Source: Spirochaetaceae bacterium
GTDB taxonomy: Bacteria > Spirochaetota > Spirochaetia > Treponematales > Breznakiellaceae
Direction of reading: 5' to 3'
Assembly: GCA_031283025.1 (NCBI GenBank)
Contig: JAITCP010000110.1
Location: 1 to 20,090, forward strand
DNA length: 20,090 bases
Part shown: one piece after another, positions 1 through 7,911 of the stretch
How the letters are laid out: each line of letters starts with the position of its first letter
Numbering within the stretch: position 1 is the stretch's first letter
Notes under the pieces: generated by a model
Database searches by the model: none
Seen by the model: only the letters and a program-made list of their open reading frames with translations
Told to the model about the DNA's origin: nothing
Position numbers and translations under genes: made by a program

Positions 1-663
1 AATATGGCATTGAGGCTGCTTATGTACATCGGCAGGGTGTATGAAAAGCTGGTCAAAAACAAGGACATATACGCCGGCAAAAAGCTTTCCATTCCCCGGC
101 CTGAATTCTTTGTATTGTACAACGGCATTGAGCCGTATCCCGACGAGGAGCTATTACGGCTGTCAGATTTGTTTGAGAGATTTGACATTCCGGGGCTGAT
201 TGAAAAGACAGCGCTGGAACTTGAAGTAAGAGTGGTGAACATCAACGAAGGCCGCAACGAGGCAAAAGTGCATAGATGTAAAGAGCTTGCTGGGTACAGC
301 GTTTTCGTAGCAAAGGTGAGGGAATACAAAGCTGAACATGGGAATCTGGAAACGGCGATGAAGAGAGCGATCAGGTATTGCTGCGAACAAGATATATTGA
401 AAGAGTTTTTTGAGCAGAATGCGTCGGAGGTGGTGAATATGTTAATGACGGAATGGAATTGGGACGATGCCTTGGCGGTACGTTATGAGGAAGGCATAGA
501 GAAAGGCATAGAGAAAGGTTTGGAAAAAGGTCTGGAGAAAGGTCTGGAGAAAGGTCTGGCAGTTGCCGCCCAAAATATGGTTAATTTGGGACTTCCGATT
601 GAAACTGTTGTTTCCGCTACCCGACTTGATCCTGAGAAAGTAAAAGCGCTTTATCCGCGGTAA
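1..663 (+). CDS. Rpn-family PD-(D/E)XK nuclease/transposase-like protein, 3' part
   Basis: This is the C-terminal part of a gene that runs in from the left edge: the frame is open back to base 1, so the ATG at 4 is probably internal. The residues LRLLMYIGRVYEKL followed by an IPRPEFFVLYNG segment are typical of the Rpn (recombination-promoting nuclease, PD-(D/E)XK) family, where they follow the catalytic core; the catalytic acidic residues would lie upstream and are not visible. Known Rpn proteins are DNA endonucleases that promote RecA-independent recombination. The tail has five and a half G-(I/L)-E-K tetrapeptides, a charged helical linker common in this family, then a short domain ending KVKALYPR. 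The gene converges on the sensor kinase. Family assignment is fairly secure; activity cannot be judged from this fragment. Confidence 0.75.
   Translation, partial: NMALRLLMYIGRVYEKLVKNKDIYAGKKLSIPRPEFFVLYNGIEPYPDEELLRLSDLFERFDIPGLIEKTALELEVRVVNINEGRNEAKVHRCKELAGYSVFVAKVREYKAEHGNLETAMKRAIRYCCEQDILKEFFEQNASEVVNMLMTEWNWDDALAVRYEEGIEKGIEKGLEKGLEKGLEKGLAVAAQNMVNLGLPIETVVSATRLDPEKVKALYPR
493..558 (+). repeat. 12-bp in-frame tandem repeat in the Rpn-like gene
   Basis: Five and a half copies of a 12-bp unit close to GGTCTGGAGAAA encode repeated G-(I/L)-E-K. The last copies are nearly identical at the base level, which suggests recent slippage. Copy number can change without breaking the frame. Confidence 0.8.
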
Positions 664-709
664 CAATATTACCAAAAGCTATCAATCCTCCGTGTGGAAA
701 AAAGGGAGC

Positions 710-728
710 AAATTCTTCGTGTGAATTT
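710..728. terminator. Weak inverted repeat between convergent genes
   Basis: AAATTC (710-715) pairs with GAATTT (723-728) around a 7-base loop in the 72-bp gap between the convergent Rpn-like gene and the sensor kinase. On the plus strand it runs into a short T-rich tract. Only six AT-rich pairs, so its role as a terminator is tentative. Nothing else was seen in 664-735. Confidence 0.25.
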
Positions 729-735
729 TTCGGGA

Positions 736-2973
736 TTAACCATTTTTTAAGGAAATCCGAATTTCTACCCTGGTGCCTTCCTGCTCTGATGATTCAAAGA
801 TATACTCCGCGCCGAGTTGGTGAGCACGGTAACGCATGGAACGCAGGCCCAGGCCGCCCCCTTTTATGTAGCGTGTCATTTCAGCGGGGCCGGGTTCTTC
901 TTCATTTGGCCGGGGTATGCCGACTCCGTTATCGCTGACGGTAACAGTAAAAATTTTCCTGCCGGAATGTACTGTTACCTGTATTTGGTTTGCCGCTGCG
1001 TGTTTGACGGCATTTTGCAGGGCTTCCTGAACAATGCGGTAAATGTTAAGGTCATGGGCCGGACTAAAGGGGGACTTTTCCGGGCCCGACCAGGAAAAAA
1101 CGCAGCGGCAGGCATTTTGTCCGCCGGCGTTTTTCCCGCCGGCATTTTTCCCGCTGGCATGAATGCCGCCGGTATTTATACCGCAGGAGCTCTGTTTTGT
1201 TACCGTGTGGCAAAGTGCGCTAAGGGCTTCCTTGAGGCCCAAGGCATCAAGCTCCATGGGAAACGAATCGTGGGCGTAGCGGCGGGTACGGATCAGGGTT
1301 TCATCAATGAGATCAAAAAGTTCCGGCAAGAAAGAATGGGAACTTACGCTGTTTATAAGGCTCTTGCAGAACATGGAAATTCCCGCAAGGCGCTGGCAAA
1401 TATCGTCATGCAGATCCATGCTGAACCGGAGCCGTTCCATCTCGCTGATCCTTAACACTTCCGCTTCTACCGCGGTACGGCGCGCTACTTCCTCCCGTAA
1501 TTTTTGGTACGTTTCCGTAAGGTCTTTTGTCCGCAGGGCTACTTCCTGTTCCAGCCGCAGGGACTGTTCCTTTTCATCGCCGTAGATTTGCAGCCGCTTT
1601 ACCGTGTTAGCCAAAAAGATCGCTGCGTTGCACATTTGGGGGTGAACCCTGTCCGGCGCTTCGTAAACAATGAGCCCCAAATATTCCTTGCTGGAGCGGA
1701 GATAATACACGCACCATGAATGTGGTTCAGAAAATTCAGCCGGATTAGGTATTGCCGGATGCGTTACTGTCCGTTCCGTAACGGCTTTAATTATAATGGT
1801 ATTGGAAAAGAAGTCCGTCATGTCCACGGTTACGGGATGATCCGCCGTAAAAAATTCCTTGTTGCCGGTTTTTTGGTAAATCAGATTTCCCTTCTTTCCT
1901 ATTTGTTCCAAAGGCGTAGGATACAGGATAAGATAAAATGTTTTTACCGCCAGATTGGTCAGGAAAAAACGGAGAGGAGACAGCATCTCTTCCGGGGAAT
2001 TCACCGTTATAAGGGCCTGCCCAAGGAGGCTTACATTCTGCATATTGTATTCCGACCTGTTTGCCGTTCCGCCGTCTGTATGATCCGGCACATTTGCATC
2101 ATCCCTGCTTTTCCATTGTACCTTACAGCCGCAGGAATTGCGTATTTTCAGTTCCGATTCTACATGAATAATCTGGGACGTTTCTTTACATTGCATAAGG
2201 TCCCACAGTGTTTTTACTGCCAGTTTTCCCATTTCTTCCAACGGCTGCCGTATGGTAGTAAGGGCAGGAATTTCCCGGCTGGCCTGATCAATGTCGTCAA
2301 AGCCGGTTACCGGACAATCACTCCACAGCGGCTCTTGCCTGACCCGGAGCAGTTCCAGCGCTCCCAGCGCAATGTTGTCACTGGCCGCCACAATTACTTC
2401 CGGAGGGGCATTGGGATTGGCATCCATATATTCCCGCAGCATCATCATTGCGGAGGTTTGATGAAATTCCCCGTTCATAACTTTGCCTTCCAGACCGGGG
2501 AATTTTTTCCCAAGGCTGTTTATCGTTCTGCGGAAAATATGCTCACGGCTCAGATTATCAGGATGCTGAGCCGGGCCTCCCAAGTAGAGGAGTTTCCGGT
2601 AACCGTGGAATTCAATAAGGTGCTCCATAAGAAGGGTCATTGATTCCTTGTTTTTTACCACTATGGAAGGATAATCAAGCAAACGGTTGCCGATCGATAC
2701 CACAGGAATGTTAAAAACCCGCCGCAGCGCGGTCATGGGGGCAGATGCCGTCCGGGTTCCGATTACTGAAGTAAGGATCAGTATGCCGTCTGCAGAAAGG
2801 AATTCCAGTGAAGGGAAGGGTTTACCGCCGCTGTCTTCCCGGTAGTTGAGCAGGGTTTCTCCCTGTATACATATTAAATCCAGGGCCAGGGCGGCGGCCT
2901 CGGCACGTATACCCTTATAAACGGAGATTTGGTATTCTTCATCCAGATTGTCAAGAAAAAGCCCTATCCTCAT
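736..2973 (-). CDS. Soluble hybrid sensor: LacI/periplasmic-binding-like domain fused to HisKA_3 histidine kinase
   Basis: 745 residues with no signal peptide or membrane segment, so it should act in the cytoplasm. Residues 1-280 resemble a LacI/GalR sugar-binding core (AASDNIALGALELL near 196-209; the VTGFDD segment near 222-227) but there is no helix-turn-helix in front. Residues 310-460 form an unassigned, possibly GAF-like region. A coiled coil at about 465-515 leads into the HisKA_3 box LHDDICQRLAG with His522 as likely phospho-acceptor. The ATPase domain has Asn654, DNGVGIP at 681-687 and a glycine box GGGLGLRSM at 706-714. A run of five glycine-rich pentapeptides (598-622) interrupts the linker between the two kinase domains. 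The start is supported by GAAAGGG six bases upstream. HisKA_3 kinases normally pair with NarL-type regulators, so the regulator at 7133 is the likely partner. The ligand is unknown; a xylan-derived sugar is inferred from context. Confidence 0.88.
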   Translation of the reverse strand: MRIGLFLDNLDEEYQISVYKGIRAEAAALALDLICIQGETLLNYREDSGGKPFPSLEFLSADGILILTSVIGTRTASAPMTALRRVFNIPVVSIGNRLLDYPSIVVKNKESMTLLMEHLIEFHGYRKLLYLGGPAQHPDNLSREHIFRRTINSLGKKFPGLEGKVMNGEFHQTSAMMMLREYMDANPNAPPEVIVAASDNIALGALELLRVRQEPLWSDCPVTGFDDIDQASREIPALTTIRQPLEEMGKLAVKTLWDLMQCKETSQIIHVESELKIRNSCGCKVQWKSRDDANVPDHTDGGTANRSEYNMQNVSLLGQALITVNSPEEMLSPLRFFLTNLAVKTFYLILYPTPLEQIGKKGNLIYQKTGNKEFFTADHPVTVDMTDFFSNTIIIKAVTERTVTHPAIPNPAEFSEPHSWCVYYLRSSKEYLGLIVYEAPDRVHPQMCNAAIFLANTVKRLQIYGDEKEQSLRLEQEVALRTKDLTETYQKLREEVARRTAVEAEVLRISEMERLRFSMDLHDDICQRLAGISMFCKSLINSVSSHSFLPELFDLIDETLIRTRRYAHDSFPMELDALGLKEALSALCHTVTKQSSCGINTGGIHASGKNAGGKNAGGQNACRCVFSWSGPEKSPFSPAHDLNIYRIVQEALQNAVKHAAANQIQVTVHSGRKIFTVTVSDNGVGIPRPNEEEPGPAEMTRYIKGGGLGLRSMRYRAHQLGAEYIFESSEQEGTRVEIRISLKNG
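1108..1182 (-). repeat. 15-bp tandem repeat coding glycine-rich pentapeptides in the kinase
   Basis: Five consecutive 15-bp units, the central two differing at one base (GCCGGCRTTTTTCCC on the plus strand), are in frame with the kinase gene and encode pentapeptides of the form G-x-N-A-G at residues 598-622. The outer copies are more diverged. They fall between the HisKA_3 helices and the ATPase domain. Confidence 0.85.
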
Positions 2974-3003
2974 ATATTGCCCTTTCGGTAAAATTCCCTA
3001 TTC

Positions 3004-3009
3004 ATTATA
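3004..3009 (-). promoter_or_regulatory. Possible -10 box for the sensor kinase
   Basis: A perfect TATAAT reads on the minus strand 31 bases before the kinase start. No convincing -35 hexamer is seen at the usual spacing, so this is only a candidate. The surrounding AT-rich stretch (2974-3040) also has a plus-strand TATAAT at 3022-3027. Confidence 0.3.
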
Positions 3010-3041
3010 AAGAGATGATCCTATAATATGATGGTAAATTG

Positions 3042-3152
3042 TCTAAAAACTTCAGTTTTTAGAGATTTACCGCTGAAAGGCGCACGTTTCGCAGCCCAAA
3101 GGGCGGGAAACTGCAAAGGAACCTCTAAAAACAACCGGTTTTCAGAGGTTCC
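3042..3152 (+). repeat. Palindromic element E1: hairpin A, spacer, hairpin B
   Basis: Hairpin A is TCTAAAAAC (3042-3050), loop TTCA, GTTTTTAGA (3055-3063), a perfect 9-bp stem. After a 54-base spacer comes hairpin B: GGAACCTCTAAAAA (3118-3131) pairs with TTTTCAGAGGTTCC (3139-3152) with one mismatch, around loop CAACCGG. Both stems share CTCTAAAA or TCTAAAA. It lies between the divergent sensor kinase and the large xylanase, upstream of the xylanase ribosome binding site. A TATAAA at 3163-3168 just after it could be a -10 box but has no clear -35. Confidence 0.85.
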
Positions 3153-3198
3153 CTTATTCTTGTATAAAGTATATCGTGATTGTTAAGGGGTGGTAACT

Positions 3199-5961
3199 AT
3201 GTCCATGCATATAATATCAGGTAAATCAAGAAAATCAGATAACTATATGAGGATTTTCCAAAACTTCAGCTTTTGGAAAATCTATCATGCCTTTTCCAAA
3301 ACTAACCGAGTTTTGGAAAAGACTCATATTCTTGCGGTCTTTATTTTAACTGTACTTGCTGTTTTTTCCCTTGTTTTCGGCTGTGTCAGTTCCGGCGCTG
3401 CCGGGGGCGGGAAAGAGGTAGTGGTTTATCAGGAAGACTTTGAAAACTATGCAGGAGGCTGGATGCCCCGTGGCAGCGCCAGCGTGGCCGTAGTATCCGG
3501 CAAGGGCCATTCGGGAACCAAATCCCTTTATGTCAGCAGCCGCTCCAAAACCTGGCATGGGGCTATATACTCTCTGGCCAGCCTTAAGCCCGGGCAAAGC
3601 TACCGGTTTTCCGTTTGGGCCATGTTCGATGATAACAGCGCCCCTGCCCAGGGCATCAACATCAGCATACAGCAGAATGTGGACGGGCAGGGTGAAACCT
3701 ATTCCACCATTGGCGCAGAACGCGTGCCAAAAGGGGAATGGACCTATATTGAAGGGGAATACACCGTTCCCCGTTCCCGCTTTGAGATGGCGGTTAGCCT
3801 CTATTTTGAAAGCACCTATAAGTCAGATGAAAACACCCAGCCCAGCGATACCTTTAGTTTTTATGTGGACGACATTACCATTACCCGCCTGCCGCCCATG
3901 CCTCCGCCGGAGGTGGAAAAGGATATTCCCCCGTTGTACACTTTTTTTGAGGACAGCTTCCCTCTGGGGGCGGCCATTGATCGCCGTTATCTTGATCCCG
4001 CTAACATCCACCACGATATGCTCCGGCATTTTAATGCCTATGTTTACGGCAATGAGATGAAACCGGACGCCCTTGAACCTTCTGAAGGGCGTTTTAACTG
4101 GAATAACGCGGACGCTCTGTTGGAATATGCCGCCCGGAACAACAAGAAAGTCCGCGGCCATACGCTTATTTGGCACTCGCAAACGCCCAGTTGGATGTTC
4201 CAGGGTTCCGGCCCCAACGGCCTGGCGACTAAAGACCAGCTCTATGCCCGTATGGAACGGCATATCAAGGAAGCGGTGGGCCACTATAAAGGAAGAATTT
4301 ACACCTGGGATGTGGTAAATGAGCCCCTTGGAGACGACGGCTCACTGCGGGACTCCAGATACTACCAAATCTCGGGAAGTCATGAGTATATTGCCAATGC
4401 TTTCCGCTGGGCCCACGAAGCGGACCCGGACGCCCTGCTCTGTCTTAACGATTTCAGTATTGAGGCCGCCAGCGCCAAGCAGGACGGTTTTTACAATCTG
4501 ATACAGACTCTGCTGGACGAGGGTGTTCCCGTTCATGTGGCGGGTATTCAGGCCCATATCAGCAACTCCTGGCCTACCGTGGCAGACCTCCGGCAGACCA
4601 TACGACGGCTTGCTTCGCTGGGGGTAAAGGTTCAAATTACCGAGCTGGATATGTCCGTTTACGCCGACGGCGGGGAAGCAAAGAAAAGGGCAGACAGGGA
4701 TGTGCTTCTGGAGCAGGCGAATAAGTTCCGCGCCCTGTTTGATATGTTCCGTGAAGAGGCCAAAGAAGGAAACCTTGACATGGTAATGATGTGGGGCATT
4801 GCCGATGACGATACATGGCTTAACAACCACCCGGTTCCGGGCAGGACGGATTATCCCCTGTTCTTTGGCAAAGACCTAAAGGCCAAACCTGCCTACTGGG
4901 TGCTGGTTGATCCATCGCGTATGCCCATTCAACTCAAAAGGATAGACGCTACCCGCGCTAACCGCCCCCCTGCAGGCATACAAGACTCTGCGTGGACTTT
5001 TGTTTCTCCGCGGAATATTCAGGATAAGCAGGGGAATATTTACGGCTGGTTCAAGGTAATGTGGGACGATAACAACATCTATGCCCAGGTTCATACGAAT
5101 TCCCGTGATACTTCCGGAAAGCTGCGGTTCTTTATTGAACCGAGAAACCAAAAGACGGAAGAACGCAGCGATACCGCCTTTACTCTTGATTTTGATTTAA
5201 GCAGCGCGGCGCCCAGCGGTTCAGGGCTTACTCTGCTTGCCGTTATTCCCTTTGAGGGCAGGCAGGAAGCAAGGGTCGGCTTTGATTTCCGTTTAGAAAG
5301 CGGGGGCACGATTCGCAGTTGGAATGATTATGATAATACCCAGGAAACTTCATCGTTGAATTACGGGACGATCAATTTGCGGCTTCCGCCCCCGGTAACT
5401 TACGCCAAACGGGGTACAATAGATATGTCGCTCCGGGCAACACGTGATCTTGACCCCGCGTGGGAAGCGGCAACTCCCGTACAAATGAACGTAAAAACCA
5501 TGGGCCACACAGAGGACGGTTCCCAATTCCGGGTGTTGTGGGATGACTCGTACCTGTATGTGCTGACAGAAGTGGTTGATCCCGTACTGGACGATAAATC
5601 CACCATTGTTCATGAACAGGACACTGTAGAAGTCTTTGTGGATCAGAACAACGGCAAATCAACAATCTACGAACCGGACGACGGCCAATACCGGGTAAGT
5701 TTCCGCAACTTTGCTTCATTCAACGGGGGGGACAGCTCGCGCTTTAAGTCCCGAACCATGCTGATCCCCGGCGGATACCGGGTAGAAATGGCGATACCTC
5801 TTTATGCCATTAAGCCCGCTCCCGGCACCTTGTTGGGCTTTGATGTTCAGGTAAACGACGCTGCTAACGGAGGCCGTATAGGAATCCGCAACTGGGTTAA
5901 CGATACCAACATGGGGTATCAGAGTACTGCCGATTACGGAGTGTTGATGTTAAGAGAATAG
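3199..5961 (+). CDS. Multidomain lipoprotein endo-xylanase (CBM4/9/22-like, GH10, two CBM9-like modules)
   Basis: Predicted endo-1,4-beta-xylanase exposed at the cell surface or in the periplasm. From the ATG at 3199 (AAGGGG eight bases upstream; a GTG at 3190 in the same frame is less likely) it has 920 residues. A hydrophobic stretch at 44-61 ends in VFGC, giving Cys62 as probable lipidation site. Residues 76-230 look like a CBM4/9/22-type beta-sandwich, 242-574 are GH10, and about 580-732 and 737-920 are CBM9-like. The GH10 hallmarks are all present: RGHTLIWHSQ, acid/base Glu375 in WDVVNEP and nucleophile Glu482 in ITELDMS. The n-region before the signal core is unusually long (about 43 residues) because codons 18-41 are made of palindromic element E2. 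It faces the cytoplasmic xylanase and is terminated near element E3. Function is confident; exact location and start are less so. Confidence 0.93.
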   Translation: MSMHIISGKSRKSDNYMRIFQNFSFWKIYHAFSKTNRVLEKTHILAVFILTVLAVFSLVFGCVSSGAAGGGKEVVVYQEDFENYAGGWMPRGSASVAVVSGKGHSGTKSLYVSSRSKTWHGAIYSLASLKPGQSYRFSVWAMFDDNSAPAQGINISIQQNVDGQGETYSTIGAERVPKGEWTYIEGEYTVPRSRFEMAVSLYFESTYKSDENTQPSDTFSFYVDDITITRLPPMPPPEVEKDIPPLYTFFEDSFPLGAAIDRRYLDPANIHHDMLRHFNAYVYGNEMKPDALEPSEGRFNWNNADALLEYAARNNKKVRGHTLIWHSQTPSWMFQGSGPNGLATKDQLYARMERHIKEAVGHYKGRIYTWDVVNEPLGDDGSLRDSRYYQISGSHEYIANAFRWAHEADPDALLCLNDFSIEAASAKQDGFYNLIQTLLDEGVPVHVAGIQAHISNSWPTVADLRQTIRRLASLGVKVQITELDMSVYADGGEAKKRADRDVLLEQANKFRALFDMFREEAKEGNLDMVMMWGIADDDTWLNNHPVPGRTDYPLFFGKDLKAKPAYWVLVDPSRMPIQLKRIDATRANRPPAGIQDSAWTFVSPRNIQDKQGNIYGWFKVMWDDNNIYAQVHTNSRDTSGKLRFFIEPRNQKTEERSDTAFTLDFDLSSAAPSGSGLTLLAVIPFEGRQEARVGFDFRLESGGTIRSWNDYDNTQETSSLNYGTINLRLPPPVTYAKRGTIDMSLRATRDLDPAWEAATPVQMNVKTMGHTEDGSQFRVLWDDSYLYVLTEVVDPVLDDKSTIVHEQDTVEVFVDQNNGKSTIYEPDDGQYRVSFRNFASFNGGDSSRFKSRTMLIPGGYRVEMAIPLYAIKPAPGTLLGFDVQVNDAANGGRIGIRNWVNDTNMGYQSTADYGVLMLRE
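3252..3321 (+). repeat. Palindromic element E2 inside the xylanase N-terminal coding sequence
   Basis: Hairpin A: GATTTTCCAAAA (3252-3263) pairs perfectly with TTTTGGAAAATC (3271-3282) around CTTCAGC. Hairpin B: CTTTTCCAAAAC (3291-3302) pairs perfectly with GTTTTGGAAAAG (3310-3321) around TAACCGA. The two stems share the same TTTTCCAAAA arm, so the inner arms could also pair with each other. The element is in frame and encodes residues 18-41 of the xylanase precursor. Confidence 0.85.
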
Positions 5962-5990
5962 GAGATTGCAGGAAGTACTTAATTGAGGCT

Positions 5991-6017
5991 TTTTCAAAAC
6001 TGACCGAATTTTGAAAA
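5991..6017 (+). repeat. Palindromic element E3: single hairpin B between convergent genes
   Basis: TTTTCAAAA (5991-5999) pairs perfectly with TTTTGAAAA (6009-6017) around CTGACCGAA, the longer version of the hairpin B loop. It lies between the stop codons of the two convergent xylanase genes and may serve as a bidirectional terminator. No hairpin A partner was found next to it. Confidence 0.7.
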
Positions 6018-6021
6018 TGGA

Positions 6022-7044
6022 TCAATCGCTTAAATTAAGGCCGGTTTCTATCAGCGTTGAAACAACTTCCTTGGCCTGATACGTTTCGTCAAAAAGCAGG
6101 GGCCAGTTTTTTCTTCCTGCAACAGGAAAGTTATCCAGCCAGGTGTGGTTGTCGGCAATTCCCCAGATGGTAATGTTTTTTACCGCCGGATAATTTGCCG
6201 CTATAAGGAAAAGTTCCTTGTACCGCTGCGCCTGCTGGCGGAGTATTTGTTCCGGTATGGACGTATAATAATCCGCCTTGTCTCTCCTGTCATTGAATTC
6301 ATAGGCGGAAATATCCACCTCTGTAAATTCAACATCCAGGCCCAGGGCGCTGTACCGCTCAATGCTTGTACGCAGGGTTTCCTCGGGGGGAAAATTGTAG
6401 TACCAGTGGCCTTGTATGCCCACGCCTTGAACGGGAATGCCGGAATCCAGCAGTTCGGAAAGAAAGCGTACGGTTGCTTCCATCTTTTCCCCCTCTTCAA
6501 TATTGTAATCATTATAGAAGAGTTTTGCCGTGGGGCTGGCCTGCCGCATACACTTAAAGGCAAATTCGTAAATTTCCCTGCCGCCGATTTTGTACCAACT
6601 GCTCAGGCGGAAACCATTATCGCCCTTTTCCACATCAATCACTTCATTCAAGACATCCCATGCGTATACCACATCGTTGTACCGTTCCGTTAGGGCGGCA
6701 ATGTGATCTTCCAGCCGCTTAAAAAGCTGATTTTTTGAAACCGGCTCATCCCCGCTGCCGGAACGGAAAAGCCAGGACGGGGTTTGGTTGTGCCAGACAA
6801 GGGTATGCCCCCGCAGGACTACGCCCTTCTGCCGGGCATAACCGGCAATGCTGTCCATTTCTTTCCAGTCCCAGCGGTTTTCTTCCGGATGAATGGGGCC
6901 GAATTTCAAGGTGTTTTCCGGCGTAATAGATGAAAAATGCCGGGTAATTATTTCATCCGCTTCTTTGTGTTCCAGAACTGCGCCGCCTACTGCCGTCCCA
7001 ACCCGGAACGTATGTTTCCATGCATCCTTTAATCCGCAATTCAT
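6022..7044 (-). CDS. Intracellular GH10 endo-1,4-beta-xylanase
   Basis: A single-domain GH10 enzyme of 340 residues without a signal peptide, so it should act in the cytoplasm on imported xylo-oligosaccharides, as known for short intracellular GH10 xylanases of Gram-positive bacteria. Visible hallmarks are RGHTLVWHNQ near residues 78-87, acid/base Glu134 in WDVLNE, a GIQGHW segment near 209-214, nucleophile Glu242 in FTEVDIS and WGIADNHTW near the C terminus. It ends soon after the PLLFDE motif, as GH10 catalytic domains do, and carries no binding module. The gene runs toward the large xylanase and is divergent from the response regulator across an 88-bp gap. No good Shine-Dalgarno precedes the ATG at 7044, so that start is the least certain part. 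Confidence 0.93.
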   Translation of the reverse strand: MNCGLKDAWKHTFRVGTAVGGAVLEHKEADEIITRHFSSITPENTLKFGPIHPEENRWDWKEMDSIAGYARQKGVVLRGHTLVWHNQTPSWLFRSGSGDEPVSKNQLFKRLEDHIAALTERYNDVVYAWDVLNEVIDVEKGDNGFRLSSWYKIGGREIYEFAFKCMRQASPTAKLFYNDYNIEEGEKMEATVRFLSELLDSGIPVQGVGIQGHWYYNFPPEETLRTSIERYSALGLDVEFTEVDISAYEFNDRRDKADYYTSIPEQILRQQAQRYKELFLIAANYPAVKNITIWGIADNHTWLDNFPVAGRKNWPLLFDETYQAKEVVSTLIETGLNLSD

Positions 7045-7112
7045 ACAGGATAATAATGGAGGATCATACCCGGTGATCTGTATAGGGGAATTGTACTATT
7101 GAATAATCCCAC

Positions 7113-7132
7113 AAAAACAGCATACTGTTTTT
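7113..7132. promoter_or_regulatory. Perfect inverted repeat abutting the response-regulator start codon
   Basis: AAAAACAG (7113-7120) and CTGTTTTT (7125-7132) form an 8-bp dyad around CATA that ends at the base before the ATG. It occupies the place where a ribosome binding site should be, in the gap between the divergent regulator and xylanase genes. It could be an operator or an mRNA hairpin. Its loop differs from both hairpin types in the dispersed family. Confidence 0.45.
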
Positions 7133-7807
7133 ATGCCTATAACAAAGGCCATCAAGGTTTTGATAGTTGAGGATCACCCCCTGTTCAGCAAGGGGCTTGT
7201 CTCCCTTATAGGAAGCACCGGGGACTATACTGTGGTTGGAGAGGCGGCCACCCTGGCAGAGGCCATGAGTATAGCCAAAAGCGAAAATCCGGCCCTTGCC
7301 ATTGTGGACATTAACCTGGGGGATGAAAACGGCATGGATATTATCCCCCGCTTAAAGGTATGGAATCCGAACATCGTAATCCTTGTTCTTTCCATGTACG
7401 ATGAGCGGTATTATACCGAGCGTATACTCCGGCTGGGCGCGCGGGGCTATATTATGAAAGACGAGGCGGGCAGCAAGGTCTTGGATGCCATAGAAACCGT
7501 CATGTCCGGCAAAGTATACCTTTCCGGGGCGGAAAAAGAGCGAATTCTTGAGGCGATGACAGGAGAAAACCTTAAAGATTCAAAAAACTGGGCTCTGTCT
7601 GTCCGTAAACTGTCTGACCGGGAACTTCAAATATTTTCCCTTATGGGCAAAGGGCTGGGAACCATAGAGATCGCCAACAAATTCAACCTAAGTACCAAAA
7701 CCATAGACACCCACAAGGAACACATCAAATTAAAATTCCATTGCAATACTTCACAGGAGCTAAGGCAGCTGGCTGTTGAGTGGGCAAGCCATCCGGGTAA
7801 TCCATGA
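7133..7807 (+). CDS. NarL/FixJ-family response regulator
   Basis: 224 residues: an N-terminal receiver domain (about 7-122) and a LuxR-type helix-turn-helix (about 159-203). Receiver residues are all present: acidic pair Glu13-Asp14, phosphorylation site Asp59 in AIVDINL, Ser87 and Lys109 in GYIMKDE. The output domain begins LSDRELQIF and has the recognition-helix segment LSTKTIDTHKEHIKLKF. It is expected to bind DNA and activate transcription when phosphorylated by a HisKA_3 kinase, and the LacI-like kinase at 736-2973 is the nearest candidate. No Shine-Dalgarno is seen before the ATG: an inverted repeat runs right up to it, and an in-frame stop at 7100 leaves no other upstream start. Control of the adjacent sugar uptake and xylanase genes is inferred from position. 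Confidence 0.92.
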   Translation: MPITKAIKVLIVEDHPLFSKGLVSLIGSTGDYTVVGEAATLAEAMSIAKSENPALAIVDINLGDENGMDIIPRLKVWNPNIVILVLSMYDERYYTERILRLGARGYIMKDEAGSKVLDAIETVMSGKVYLSGAEKERILEAMTGENLKDSKNWALSVRKLSDRELQIFSLMGKGLGTIEIANKFNLSTKTIDTHKEHIKLKFHCNTSQELRQLAVEWASHPGNP

Positions 7808-7911
7808 ATGAGCGTCCAAAACCAGCGTGTTATGTTCCCCCGATTGGGCTCCAATGTAAGCCCCATATAGGGAAAATTACTTATTTTTACCCCAGACTTG
7901 TGACTTTATTG

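Noticed and set aside
1720..2643. 307-codon plus-strand open frame opposite the sensor kinase
   Set aside because: It lies entirely within the kinase gene on the other strand, its translation resembles no family, and the kinase has clear LacI-like and kinase motifs through the same bases.
3042..3321. CRISPR array suggested by repeated TCTAAAA and TTTTCCAAAA arms
   Set aside because: Repeats are too few, differ in sequence, are palindromic and have no regular spacers or cas genes nearby.
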